Assembly (NCBI GenBank): GCA_003313425.1 | Contig: NHZP01000007.1 | Coordinates: forward strand, 558,001 to 622,000 | Reading direction: 5' to 3' | Origin: Pseudopyrenochaeta lycopersici | Taxonomy: Eukaryota > Ascomycota > Dothideomycetes > Pleosporales > Pseudopyrenochaetaceae | Length of the DNA stretch: 64,000 nucleotides | Part shown: positions 22,469 through 33,953 of the stretch, in pieces | Layout: each line of letters begins with the position of its first letter | How positions within the stretch are numbered: the stretch's first letter is position 1 | Translations under genes and position numbers: made by a program | The notes under the pieces: model-generated | Told to the model about the DNA's origin: nothing | The model's database searches: none | What the model saw: the letters and a program-made list of their open reading frames with translations, nothing else

Positions 22469-24361
22469 CTATGCACCGCCACCTCCGTGTGCGATCTTCT
22501 TCCCCTTTACACTCTTCTGCTCCATACCCAAACTCACAAAAAATGCAAGTGCGCTTGTCGCAATTGCTAGGATAAACGACGTCACAATGGCTTTGTTGTA
22601 TCCCTCTAGAATGCCTGGAAGTAGCTCCGGTGGCACGACTTGTCTGATATTTGTCGCTCCTGCCTCTGCGATGATCCGTGTATCGAAACCTGGGACGTAC
22701 TTTGGAATCTCCTTGCCCAAAGTGTTGACAAAAATGTTCTGCGCAATGGAAATACTAAGAGCACCTCCGAGAGAATTGAAGAACATGACGCACGCATTCG
22801 CAGTAGGCATGTCTTTCTCAGTTGTAACAACTTGCACAGCCACAAACGGAATCTGGACACCTGCGCCCGCCCCAAAGCCAGCGAGAATTTGGTAGCCTAT
22901 CCATTGGCCAGCTGGAGAATTAACTTTCAGGGTGTACAGCATGCCTGCGCCGATAGCAAAGACAGCGCTGCCAAACCACATGAAGGGTGCGTACCACCCA
23001 ACCACTGTGATGAGGCCTCCAATGACAATAGAGCTACAGGTTATGCTGACGAGGTAGGCGATGGTTCGAATTCCTGATTCTTCGGCTGTTGTGCCTTTGA
23101 TGGCTTGGAAGTAAAATGGGAGGTAAAAGATATGTCTGCAGATTTCGTAAGTTCACTGTCTACAGCTTTGGTGATCATTGTGATGGACTTACGCATATAA
23201 AGCCATCGACAACAGAGCGGAGAACACACAGCTGACCAAAACGGTTTGCTGTTTGAATACCCGGACTGGAATAGTCGCTCTGTCCTTTTGCCGAATTTGA
23301 ATCCCAATGAACACGGCAATCATCAGTCCAAACCCTAGCAATGTGCCCCAGACTTTTGAGTTCTGCCAGGTATACGTGAAGCCTCCCCATTGGAGTGCCA
23401 GCAAGAGCGAAACAATGGCGCAGATCAAGAATATAGCTCCCGCGATATCGATGTGTTGAAGTCTTTCTTTGACTGGAAGATGACTGTATTGTCGCTTCGG
23501 GTTCGTGAAGAAAAAGTACACAACAGCAAGCGACACAGCTCCGAAAGGCAGATTGATCCAGAAGCACCATCGCCAGGAAAGTCGATCAGTGAACGCTCCT
23601 CCAAGGATCGGACCAACGACACTCGCGATTCCGAACATGGACGACAGGGCGGCAATGTATATGGCGCGTTTCCGCAGAGGTACCGAAAACCCGATAATTG
23701 TCATTCCTCCAGAGTAAAGAGCTGCTGCCCCGGCTCCTGCAATAGCACGTCCAATAATAAACATAGGAGAGCTGGTCGCGGCGGCACAAATGATAGACCC
23801 GACCTCAAAGATGACTAATGCTGAGAGGTATGTATACTTGACATCGAAATATGTGTATACTTTGCCGAAGGATGGCTGTAGCGAGGTGGTCGTAAGGAGA
23901 TATGAGGATCCATACCAGCCGACATCATCTAAGCTGTTGAATACGGAGGTAATTTTCGGAATGGCCGTGGCAATGATAGTATTATCCAGGGCGATGACGA
24001 AGGTTGTAAGACAGAGACCAACAGATAGAATTGCGAGTTTGAAGCCGCTCAGATACTTCGATTCATCGTCTGCTTCTTCTTCCGGTCCGGCTTCTTCTTT
24101 CTTGATTGATTCATTTGGATCCTTTTCATGTGCCAATTGTGTCACAGCTGCGCCTTTCTCCGTGGTACTATCATTGCTCTTTTGTGGCACGCCATCTAGC
24201 TCCTTGCTCTTTTCATAGCTTTTGGAATTCTGATCAGCAGTATTCGATACCGAAACCTGCGTACTCGCATCTTTTTCTCCTAGCAGTGGTGGTTTCTCGT
24301 GGTCGCTATGAGTCGTACTTGTACTCACGGATGTGTCGGGTTTCTCCATCCCGTCCACCAT
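22469..24361 (-). CDS. MFS multidrug transporter, DHA2 (14-TM) family
   Basis: A plasma-membrane proton antiporter type of the major facilitator superfamily; such proteins export toxins or drugs, but the substrate here is unknown. Two exons, 24361-23193 and 23135-22469, give 611 residues. A charged cytosolic N-terminus of about 105 residues precedes the first helix (GFKLAILSVGLCLTTFVIAL). Motifs are LDNTIIATAIPKITSVF (DHA2 motif D1), GRAIAGAGAAALYSGG and the antiporter motif C region SVVGPILGGAFTDRLSWRW. The splice joins residues SMALYA and HIFYLPFYFQAIKGTTA. The C-terminal half has GFGAGAGVQIPFVAVQV and SLGGALSISIAQNIF. The neighbours give no biosynthetic cluster. Translation could also start at the next Met, four codons downstream. 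Confidence 0.93.
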
Positions 24362-25529
24362 TGTACCCGGGCGACCCGACCGGAATTTGCCGCTGTGGAA
24401 TGTGGATTCGCTGACAGGGTGTTCTGGGGAACTCTAATTAGACTGCAGCGCGGCAACAAATGCTTAATTGTTAGTTCGGCTTTGTCCAAGACCTCAAAAC
24501 GCCTCCAATACGTTGTGTAAACAGAGTGCAAGTCGACAGGCCCTGAGAATGACAGCACCGGGGCAGCGCTCTTGTTTGTACGGCAGCCCCATAGTTCCAG
24601 GACATGCTTCCCTCCGCCGCCATGGCCGTATCATATACGGTCGCAAGGTTGTTAGGCAGGTGAAATGTCAAATGAGCATCTTGAACCGAGACAAGATCGA
24701 ATGTTGACCGGCAACTGAGCTTCCGGGCTCAAGCAACCAATTAGGAGACATGGGAACCACACCATCGGCGCCCCTAGCCCTCGTGGAGGCTCGCTTCGAG
24801 AGAGGCGGAAGAAATCGTGGCTTCTGGCCGTTCGGATCTGCTCACGCGGTTTCTCTGTTTTTTGCGCCGAAACAATAGGTATTTGAACATTGGCATGTGA
24901 ATAAATAGATTTGCGGATGCAAAGTCGGTCTGCAGCAGTTCAGATATCTACTTTTGAGTTGCTTTTGGAACTGGAAATGTCATCCGACAGCATCGTGCTG
25001 GCTTGAACAAGTTCCGCGCCTTCGGTTGCAACGCGAAGCCTCGGGTGATCTAACGAAACGATCTGGAACCAAAGTTCAAGAATCCGAACCCGAGCACGTG
25101 ATACATACCCCCTTGACTATGTTCCTCATCGTGCTCAGCTGATGCGTTCTCATCAGTTAAAAGATTATTGTTCCGACAGAAACGGGAAATATGGGATCTA
25201 GGTAAGAAATTAGCACTTGTATCTTACACTCCACTTGACGCACTGGGGGTCATCCACGAATAGGCCGCTCTTCGCATGTTGCGAGCCCTTTTGGGTTAAT
25301 ATTGCACTCGCTTAGTCGTAGTCACTGCTTGTGATCTTTCTCCCAGGGATAATCCAAGCTGCACCCTTGAGTTATGTGCCGCGCAACGGGCCGTTCGCTC
25401 CCGCTATTGTCATCGCAGGGAAATGTTGGAATCGTGAGACGGGTAAAGAAAGTTTGGACAAAGATATCTTGATCAAAGGCGCATAGGAGCTTCGGATATT
25501 GGCAAGGCAAGGCAGGGCAACTGGCAATG
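24362..25529. other. Intergenic, nothing recognised
   Basis: 1.17 kb upstream of the MFS transporter. Short chance open frames only. Just before the right edge is a run of GGCA-type short repeats (about 25500-25520). Confidence 0.5.
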
Positions 25530-25900
25530 CTATTTAAAATGGGAAAGGAACGACGATGAATGAAACTGGTCTATGAATACGTCTTTCACAGTCGTTATGT
25601 ATAGCTTCCGATCAAGTCCTTGATGCAAAATGACTGTCGTTCTCCTCGAGAATGCCTGAATATTTTCACTAGAATCATGATCAATGATGCGCTCTTTTTA
25701 AACGCAGCATAATAAATTTCAGAAGCTCTCACCTTCCCTGGGCATACAGTACAAGGAGTCTCAACCTTGACAGTTGCTAGAATGATGCCGTCCTGTCCTC
25801 TTGCGCACTTCTGCTGAATCATCTGACCTTTTGGACAGAGCTGCAGGAATATTATCTCTGTATGTCCGCACTTGTAGGCGTAGGCATGGTAGAAGCACAT
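25530..25900 (-). CDS. Small Cys/His-rich protein, possible zinc binder
   Basis: Two exons, 25900-25733 and 25655-25530, with a GTGAGA...CAG intron in phase 0, give 97 residues. Exon 1 encodes MCFYHAYAYKCGHTEI, then a CPKGQMIQQKC segment and PCTVCPG: Cys at 2, 11, 22, 32, 49 and 52, with His at 5 and 13. The spacing resembles a small zinc-ribbon. Similar MCF...CGH starts occur in many short filamentous-fungal hypotheticals as I remember them. There is no signal peptide, so it is probably intracellular despite the cysteines. Exon 2 is not Cys-rich and its reading is less certain; if the intron is retained the protein would end about 45 residues after exon 1. Confidence 0.55.
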
Positions 25901-28900
25901 TGTGGTGCGAGAGCTTGCGTGTCCTTCGTCAAAATTTGAATGAGAGGGGGTTTAGTGAATGTGCGCGGGAAGATACTGTGTATTGGGACGAAACACGCAG
26001 TATAGGTAGGATGAAGATCTATTTTCGAGATCCTATTCCAACGTCAGACGTAGCCCTACTCATCTTACGCCTTGATTACGGACTGTAATGTGGTTCGCTG
26101 CTCTGAACCCTCGATTCTATTTGATCGGTCTCTACCAAATTGCGAGTGATCTGGACGTGGTTGAGTGACCAAGAGGTAATGATCAGTAAGAAGTGAGCGT
26201 AATAGATGATGGCACAGCTGCTGAATGGTGTAATTGTCCTGTTCTTGTTGCAAATGGGAGCTTCGTTATATGAGGTCTGATATGACCACCCAGTTTATGA
26301 TTGCTCTATAGTGCTCAGGTTCCACAGTTTGACGCCTGCGGGAAATGAGGCAAGCTCTTCCGTGGGCTTGCATGACTGATACTCTGAAATATCACGAAGT
26401 AGGTTACCCGAACGGGACCATTGAAGTGGTCGTTAGTAGTTGCCCAAATCAACTGGATGTCTGTATCGTTCTTAGCTGTGCGAGATACTATGATAGAGGC
26501 TCCCTATCTCGGCCATAGTTGCACTAGCATTTCAAGCCGTTAGTACTAAACCGCCGTGGGAGGATGTAACTTGGATACAACTTGGATGTGCACAAAAGTA
26601 TTTGCTGGAAATCCCCCGTTGTAGAACCGGGTGCCCACCTCGCAAGGCGCATATAGTCGATGAAATCAAACATTGAGATAGTTGACGGTAACATCTGATC
26701 TACCATACTGGTGGCATATCCAGCGTAGCACAAAGGCATCCGGGTTGCTTGCTTGATTCGCAAAAGGCGTCGCCAAACGAAAACGTCAATGTTTTCCTGC
26801 AATGCCGCGTCCCGTCGGAACATGACATAGTTCACCTTAAGGCTTGCTCAACGCTACAGACTGTAAGTGAAGAATGTGGCCAGCATATCCCGCTGGGGAG
26901 CTGAGGGACACAAACAGGAAATTGCTGGTCTGGCATGGGGGCGGGAGCCCTTCGCGCCGTTGAAGAGCCGTGTTACGCTGGCAGATGCACACCTTACAGT
27001 GGCGTTATGCCCAGTAGATCTCGCGGAGGTTGGGAAGGCTGACAAGATATCTGTCGAGTCCCGTTATGGCGTTGGCCAGTATTTTTGAGTTTCCCAGCCA
27101 ATTAGAGTGTGGCCTCACCGCTAATTCGAATGGAATCATTAAGCGCAAACTCGCTGCAAGTCCCGCATATGACGAAACGATAGCTTTCGGTTGTTAGTAC
27201 TAGTTCGCTTTCGTTCCTTGGTCGTTTGTCGGAAGGCCAAATATAGGAAAGATCAATACTGGGATTGGCTCGTTCTCCGCCTTTCAAGGCTGGGTGGTGC
27301 AGCAGGCTACACCCCACGATGTATCCCGACATTAAAAAGTGAAAAAACATGTGGCAAGGGGCCAGTCATGTTTGCTCAGAAAGACCTGTCAGCATACATT
27401 CTAGCGGGCTCCACCGTGGGGTTCGTATCAACTGCTGGAATTCAAAACGGTGCAAACGCCAGCGCGCGCTGGCGCCCATGGCTGACTTGAGAGGCCTGTT
27501 CCTCGGGCCGTCGAGGCTTCCTTCGCGGTATATGATGATGGAATACTGCATCCTGGCAAGTGGTGGAATGATGCGCTGGCAATGGGTGGTGGTTCATCTG
27601 AGACCTCCAGGATGAGGCACAGACGTGCAGGTGCACGCTGGCAACCCTTGAGGAACGGCGGTATCGCAGAGGCGTTGTCGTCGATTAAGGGAAAGACGAT
27701 ATGGCAGCTGTAGCCACCAATGCCAGCTGGCAACGCGCCAACTGAACCATGAACGGGAAAAAGACTATGCATGAGACTATTGTAGTTTAGCGGAGCCTTT
27801 GACGCTTGACACGTAGCTCGCCTGTCTGCAGATTGACGCAGGAGCTGCACTTGCATTTCCAGGAGACCAGCATAGATTGAGCGGGTTAATTCTAGATCGA
27901 TTGCCTTCGCGTTCGCCCTGCCATTTTCCTGTCGCATTCGCAGTCACAGTCGTGTGTGCGCTCAATTGCTGTGCGCATTTCACTCATTCCCCTCACCACC
28001 AAGCCGAAAGTGGTCGCGATACCGAACAAAGCCCCGCCGGCTTTTCGAACAGCGCTCAAACGGCCATCCTCGTGCAAATCAGCGAACCTGGAGGCTCTGG
28101 GAGTGCGCGGCCAAGTTCGCTTGCTCGGCCGTCTAAAACAGCTGCACTGACCTCTCCTACACCGCCTGCCGGACGTCACGGCTTAATATCGTCGCATAAC
28201 CTCGCGCTGGACAATTGAAGCTGGAGGTGGTCGCGATGCGCTGTCCGAGACACCAGAGCCAGATCTCCCAGCCACCCTGCATCTCACATTTGATGCCTGA
28301 CGTCTGCTAGCCCGTCGTAAAAGCTCCCGCGTCGCCTCACCCATTGGGCGCTTCCATTGGCTCAGCTGCCATCCCAGTCATCGAATGAGAGTAGGGCTCT
28401 GGTTCTAAGCAGCGACGCCGTCTCGACTTGTCCATTTAGAGGTATCGAGATATCCCCAAGCCCTGCCACGCAATGTGCGCTGTGGAGAACCTCGAGTGCA
28501 CTGCTAACAGTTGTCCAGATATCTCCCGAATAGTTCTGGCGTTTTCTGGAGCTTCTTGTACATTATCGACACTCCTTCCGCGCTCCTGCCTTGTCCAAAT
28601 ATCTGTACAAGGTACCATATTCACTACCATCATCATTGCCTAATCCAGCAAATCTCCGAGTGGCGCCTAGCATATTGGGTGGGCCATCCCATTGTCAATC
28701 TCCGGCTTGAGCCATCACGAGAATCACTATTCACTCGAGAGAGCCACCCGCACGGTACCCGGTCGCCTGTCGAAACGTATCAATTGGCCAGTACTGGTTG
28801 CTTTGGTTTCAGGCCTTCATCTCCTCGGCGGCCTCCTCGCACGGCGTCATCGGTCAGCTCGGACCGGGCTGCACTGTGTCTGTCCATCCTGGAGATACAG

Positions 28901-29199
28901 CGCAACGGTCCGGGTTGGCGGTTAACAGTGAGTGACTGCATTTTCTTTGGCGACGGCATGACCACCTCATCAAAAGCTGGGTTTATCAGTACCAACTCTC
29001 TACGACCTGGGACGTGCGGGAGGCCCTACTGAATATCCTTATCCTCAACCCCCCAACCTGCACCTTCTGAGTTGAGGAGTAGGGGTTCGTGGTCTTGTTT
29101 ACCTCTCAGCAGGCGCTCCTCCCCAGTCTCGCCATCCGCCGTCACCCCTTCCTCCCAGTCAACAAGCTGACAGAGTGCGGCAGGCACAGTCGCCAGAAG
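25901..29199. other. Gene-poor 3.3 kb stretch
   Basis: No supported gene on either strand. Overlapping open frames of 60-173 codons (for example at 26524-26835, 27428-27937 and 28511-29032) show no family resemblance and no linked splice sites. The last 700 bases, AT-poor and pyrimidine-rich, should hold the promoter and 5' untranslated region of the 14-3-3-like gene. Confidence 0.45.
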
Positions 29200-30762
29200 A
29201 TGGCATCTTTGGACTTTGATCAGAAATTCCTGGGTCGAATAGCCAAGCAAACGTCAGATTCCAACCCCTTCCTATCCGGCGCGCTCTATCAGATCTTGGG
29301 TCTATCCGTTTTGCTAGCTCGCAGACTCATCCGCGCTAGGAAGCTTCGCAAGTTAGACACCAGCCGAGATACGCCGTCACTTGCAGCGTATCAGCACATA
29401 CTATGGATGTCTCGAGAGGGCTTATCCATATTGGAGCTCTACGTGCTCCCGTACGCCCAAGACAATCAACATGGCCCAGAGTGTAGGGTTCTGAGCGTAA
29501 AACTACGAGCGAGCTTCTATCACATCTTCTGTCTGTTCCATAACCACCCACCTGTCACCACAACCAACATGGCATCCACAGATCCACGGTTCCCCGGCGC
29601 GCCCCATGTGCCCCTGTCGCCGAGAAATGGCAATGGACAAGGCCGCAAGGGAGAACCCCCTGGGTTGTCACCATCATCGAAGCGCGCAGGAAAGCAACCT
29701 ACCCTCCGTGAACCCATCGACTCCATGGTCTCCGAAACCTCCTTTGTCACAAATCCTTATGCTACGGGAGGGCCAGTTGGGACGCCATCACCAGGACCAC
29801 CCATCAACGCCCCCCCGGGCCTCAATCCTATTCCAATCCCCCAGCCATCATCTTTCATTCTACCGCCCCTTAACTTTATCCCTTTGGCCAGCGGCTACTT
29901 TTCTACAGCTACTTCATACGCCACCCAGTTTCTTCCTGGTTCACATCCGCTAAGACTATCCGTAGCTCTCGAGCACAGCGCGTTCCTCTGGGACTGTGTT
30001 CATGACCATGAGGCATCACGACGCGTCGCTAGACGCGCAATCAAAGACGTGTACCGTGCCCAAGAAGCGATGGACGACTCCGAGTTTGAGGATGCTGCAG
30101 AGCTTGTGGGAATCCTTGGGAGGATGATGAAGCGCAAAAGTTGGGAGGGAACACCACGGGTTGGAGGCATGGGGAGCCCGGAACCTGTCGCACCAGCACC
30201 AGCCCCGACTGGTAGTGGTAGCAACGAACAGAGCAATAGAGTTGCTGGGGCGTCTCTTCGACAAAGTCCGCAAAGCAGCAGGCGGGCAGCCGAACGCCCT
30301 CCGATTTCAGAGGCTTCCGTGCCAAGTCAATCAAAAGGCGCTGTCCGCAGTCGGTCGACGTCGGCTAGCAAGACCGCATCTAGACAAAAGGAAGGTGGCA
30401 GCCACGAGAATACGCCGCGGTCAGATACACAACGTTTCGTAGGAGGCGGAAGCCAAGATACGACGCCACGTGCGAGGCACGTTAGTGTAGAGAGTGGCGC
30501 CAGTACCACACCGAGGGCCCCCCAAGGGGTTGGTGGCCGCTCGCCCGCGACGCCATCGACTGTCCGAACTACTCACCGATCGTATGGTAGCGGCGGCTCC
30601 CAAAAGGGAACGCCTGTCATCGGAAACTCAACTCCTATCACGCCAAGTGCCGCGGCAACACTCGCGTCCGACGCAGTGCGGATTTCTCCAACTCTTCGTC
30701 GATCGCCGCCCGCACGTTCATCGCCGTCCCAAGAAAGTTCATACTCAAGGCAGCAGCGGTGA
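29200..30762 (+). CDS. Fungal 14-3-3-like domain protein
   Basis: Single exon. The frame opens at 29089, but the Met at 29200 (MASLDFDQKFLGRIAKQTSD) starts the conserved part and gives 520 residues. Residues 1-125 look like the first helices of a divergent 14-3-3 fold (NPFLSGALYQILGLSVLLAR, LSREGLSILELYVLP-like run, AECRVL-like ECRVLSVKLRASFYHIFCLF). A Pro/Gly-rich linker follows, then a second helical block at about 240-315 (HPLRLSVALEHSAFLWDCVH, RRVARRAIKDVYRAQEAMDD, FEDAAELVGILG). The last 200 residues are Ser/Thr/Gly rich and disordered. I recall this family being annotated as 14-3-3 domain proteins in ascomycetes; it is not a canonical 14-3-3, since the ligand groove is broken by the linker. 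Confidence 0.8.
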   Translation: MASLDFDQKFLGRIAKQTSDSNPFLSGALYQILGLSVLLARRLIRARKLRKLDTSRDTPSLAAYQHILWMSREGLSILELYVLPYAQDNQHGPECRVLSVKLRASFYHIFCLFHNHPPVTTTNMASTDPRFPGAPHVPLSPRNGNGQGRKGEPPGLSPSSKRAGKQPTLREPIDSMVSETSFVTNPYATGGPVGTPSPGPPINAPPGLNPIPIPQPSSFILPPLNFIPLASGYFSTATSYATQFLPGSHPLRLSVALEHSAFLWDCVHDHEASRRVARRAIKDVYRAQEAMDDSEFEDAAELVGILGRMMKRKSWEGTPRVGGMGSPEPVAPAPAPTGSGSNEQSNRVAGASLRQSPQSSRRAAERPPISEASVPSQSKGAVRSRSTSASKTASRQKEGGSHENTPRSDTQRFVGGGSQDTTPRARHVSVESGASTTPRAPQGVGGRSPATPSTVRTTHRSYGSGGSQKGTPVIGNSTPITPSAAATLASDAVRISPTLRRSPPARSSPSQESSYSRQQR

Positions 30763-31816
30763 CTCGCGGAGACGGGACGGGAACAAGAAAAACAAAGGAA
30801 AATGGAGGTCCAGTGGACAGTGCCCGACCGAGAAGCCGACATAGTGCTTCTTCCGTCAACTCAGCCCTCGTCCGTGTCATCTACACCTGTGGACTACGGG
30901 AAACCACTCCCACCTCCGCCGTACTGAGTCGTCTGCTAATCGGTACTCCTCCGCTTTGTGTTCCCGCTCCGTCGATGTCTCACTTCAGCACATCGTGCCT
31001 ACACTCTCACACATACATCAACTTCAACTTCACCGAACCAACCCTGCCACCCACCTTCATGACTGTATCATAATTTTGGCGTTCCCACGGCGTACATACT
31101 CACTATACATTTCGGTTACGGCATTGTAGCATAATGGAAATCAAAAGCCTTGCTCTTTCCAAAAGGGCGGCCTCTTTGCATTAATATTTTGGTTTCACCT
31201 ACCCTCCCGGAGTATTGGATGGATGTTTACTGTTTTTGCTTTACTGTTCTAGATACCACGCTGTTGGTCACTTCCGCGCATGCTTTTGGTCACGGAGTAG
31301 ATATGTTTTGGATCAACATGAATTGGATATTGGATACTTTGTCTGCAACCACTTCGATCCGAGCCTCACTGCCAACCGGCTTTGTGTATGGCCAATAGTG
31401 ATGCAGACAAGATTGCTTTGAAGCTACAAACTGATCATATCCTTGATAAGAAGCTAACGACTAATCGTTCAGGGCCATATGGTGTTATCACTCGAGAATC
31501 TCGAGCATATCGAGTGCATCCCAGAGACCTCACATCAAGTATCTGCTTTGCTCCGTTGAATTAACATGTGCTAGGTAAAATAATTGCCATACTTCACGTG
31601 ACAATAATGGTAAGTCGAATATGAATTTAAAAAATACTTTCTGATCTCGAAGACTATTTATCAAATAGGTGGATATCGATCCCAACACAGACCTAAATCG
31701 GTGCTTCCCAACGCCACTCAATGCACATATCCCAGATACGAAAGTTTCCAGAGCGCCGTAAAATGCTTTCATCCTTCGCACCCCTTAACATTACCGTACA
31801 CACGGCCCGCGTTTCA
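30763..31816. other. Convergent 3' regions
   Basis: 1.05 kb between convergent genes. An A-box-like TAGCATAATGG occurs near 31129 but no B box follows, so no tRNA is called. No gene seen. Confidence 0.5.
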
Positions 31817-33496
31817 TCAAGACTCTGTCTTCGGTTTCTTGGCTGGTAGGGCAGGAACTTTGAAGCCAGCTGCATCAACCTTTGATGCACCGCCATTGAG
31901 CTGTGTGAACGAACCGCCTTTGAACCATCGGTCTTCGTCGGCTTTGCGTTTGCGGTTCATCTCCTCCCTGATCTTCGGGTCTACAAGCTCGAGACCCTGT
32001 ACAGGCGTAAATGCGATAGAGTTCGTTCCCGCACCACCAAGCCCCACACCGCCGGTCCGGAGGCCCTGAGCGCGTAGACTCGTCGCGGTACCGCCGGCAC
32101 CGAAGCCCTTGAGCGAAGAGGCAGCGCCAAGCGTTGTGTCACCGCCCCAGCCGGGGTTCTTCTTCGAAAGTTTCGCACGGGTTTTGGGATCGATCTGTTG
32201 TGCGCGAAGCCGCCCAGTATCTGTGGCGCCAATCATGCCCATTCCCTTAACGGAATCGCCATAACCGACTTCCTTTTCTTCTTTACCGAAAGCCATTCTG
32301 TTTTGTGCTTTGCGAATTTCAGTCATGGCCGTTGCTTCCTTTGCTTTCCTCGCTCTTCGTCCGCCGCGCTTCCGGCTCGGTTTATCATCTGGGGCGGGAA
32401 GGGCGCGGACACCTTTGTTTGCGGGGATTTCTGTGAGCTTGTCGAGACGACGTTCGCAGTCTTCTTTGAGTTGTTGGCCGGTTGAGCCGTCAGGGGCGGA
32501 ATGCACCATGTCGACACGGGCGGCGAGAATGACCTTTGCGGAGACGATGCGCATAGCTTGTTTCTTTAGGTCTTGACGGATAGTTTGGAGTATGGGACTG
32601 TTGTAGAGAAATCCTTGATGTCGGATGCCAACGTTAGTTGCAAGTCCGAGGCCGCTTGCTTTATTGGAGCCTAATGGTGCGATATTGCATGCAGGTGTCT
32701 TGGCTAAACCGGCAAGGCCTCCAGCATAGTTAATGAACTGGGCAGCGGTAAGTGAGCCAACAAGCGCGGTGAGATTCGGAGCGAAGACATTCATGCGGGA
32801 CTGCACATAGGATGTGAGAGTACCCTTTGCTTTGTCGAGCCTAAGAAGCAGGTTGCATGCATTGACGATGGTGCTGAGTTCTGCATCACTTAGGTCACGG
32901 CCTTGGGCCCGAGTAGCTTCGACTGTGACAACCATAAGGGATGGCGCATCTAAAATGCTTTTGAGGGGTACCCCAACAACATTGTCTGCACTCTGTGCAA
33001 TCGTCTTGATGTCATTAAGGGGGCCATTCTTCAGAATAGCGACAGTCTTTGCATAGTCGACGGGGTTCTTGATAAGCTCCTCAAGGTACGGGAAGCGCAG
33101 AGAGTAGTTGTCGCGAATAAACTTATGCACGGCGGCTATCTCGCCGTCGATTTGCGTCGAGAACTCGTTTGCCTCTTTCAACAGCTGGTACTCGGGGTTA
33201 TCTTCGATCGACTCGCCATCCATGACTTCTTCCATGCGATCCTTGACCTCCTCGATCTGCTGAAGTACTGGTTCGAGGTTGTCCATGAGACTTTGCGCGC
33301 CTCGAATATCTGCGGGACCCTTTTTCTTCTTGTTCTGTTCCGCTGCATATTCTGCCTCTTCATCTACCATGGCATCGTCCTCGCCGTCAGCCTCCGGGGA
33401 TTCATCTCCTCCAGCAAAGTCATTTTCCAAGTCTGCGACATCTTCGTCCCCAGAATCGGCAAAATCTGCCATGAGCTCCTGCTCGAGTGTCGCCAT
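31817..33496 (-). CDS. PRP31: Pre-mRNA-processing factor 31 (U4/U6 snRNP)
   Basis: Binds the U4 snRNA 15.5K-protein complex and is needed for tri-snRNP formation in the spliceosome. A single exon gives 559 residues, close to the family's usual length. The order is: acidic N-terminus (ADFADSGDEDVADLENDF), coiled-coil (LMDNLEPVLQQIEEVKDRME), the Nop core (IRDNYSLRFPYLEELIKNPV, DAPSLMVVTVEATRAQGRDL), then the diagnostic NIAPLGSNK with GIRHQGFLYNSPILQTI, and the C-terminal Prp31 region (RRARKAKEATAMTEIRKAQN, RMAFGKEEKEVGYGDSVKGM). It ends with a Lys-rich tail, LPAKKPKTES. It shares a 457-base upstream region with CLF1. Confidence 0.97.
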   Translation of the reverse strand: MATLEQELMADFADSGDEDVADLENDFAGGDESPEADGEDDAMVDEEAEYAAEQNKKKKGPADIRGAQSLMDNLEPVLQQIEEVKDRMEEVMDGESIEDNPEYQLLKEANEFSTQIDGEIAAVHKFIRDNYSLRFPYLEELIKNPVDYAKTVAILKNGPLNDIKTIAQSADNVVGVPLKSILDAPSLMVVTVEATRAQGRDLSDAELSTIVNACNLLLRLDKAKGTLTSYVQSRMNVFAPNLTALVGSLTAAQFINYAGGLAGLAKTPACNIAPLGSNKASGLGLATNVGIRHQGFLYNSPILQTIRQDLKKQAMRIVSAKVILAARVDMVHSAPDGSTGQQLKEDCERRLDKLTEIPANKGVRALPAPDDKPSRKRGGRRARKAKEATAMTEIRKAQNRMAFGKEEKEVGYGDSVKGMGMIGATDTGRLRAQQIDPKTRAKLSKKNPGWGGDTTLGAASSLKGFGAGGTATSLRAQGLRTGGVGLGGAGTNSIAFTPVQGLELVDPKIREEMNRKRKADEDRWFKGGSFTQLNGGASKVDAAGFKVPALPAKKPKTES

Positions 33497-33953
33497 CTTC
33501 TACTAGTGCTCGTGTATTGATGACTGGGTCGTAGATGTATCCTGGGTGTGGCGAGGCGCTGCACCTGCAATGGTCTTGGAGCGGAAGTCGCAACGGCGGC
33601 CAGAGGTTACCCTCCTAGTAAATATGGGTTGAGCGTTGGGCTCTGACAAGCGTAATTTTATACGTACCTTTGCCTGATGTGGCCGCCGGCGAGGTATGTA
33701 GAGAGTGACGAATCTTTGGTGAAGTGAACTTAGGCAAGTCGCGTCCGCGATGATATAAAGTGCAGGGCTTGGCATAGAGATATTGCCAGGCGGTAAAGGC
33801 CGCCTCGCGTGAAATTCATACCTAAGCTTCCCCGACTCTCTTCTACACCAACGAGGCGCCGCTAGCCTTCTCTTCCTCGGTGGAGTCGCGCGCAGTCCTC
33901 TGACATATTGCATCTTATCCTAGCCCCTCTGACGTCCGCCCACGATCATCACG
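33497..33953. promoter_or_regulatory. Bidirectional upstream region of PRP31 and CLF1
   Basis: 457 bases separate the start codons of two divergent splicing-factor genes, so they very likely share promoter elements. No TATA box is clear at either end. Confidence 0.5.

Noticed and set aside
26524..26835. 103-residue minus-strand frame
   Set aside because: Looks partly protein-like, but no conserved motif, no good context at the start and no continuation by splicing.
27428..27937. 169-residue minus-strand frame in the gene-poor block
   Set aside because: No motifs or family resemblance; other frames overlap it on both strands.
31120..31190. tRNA-like A box (TAGCATAATGG)
   Set aside because: No B box or foldable acceptor stem follows.
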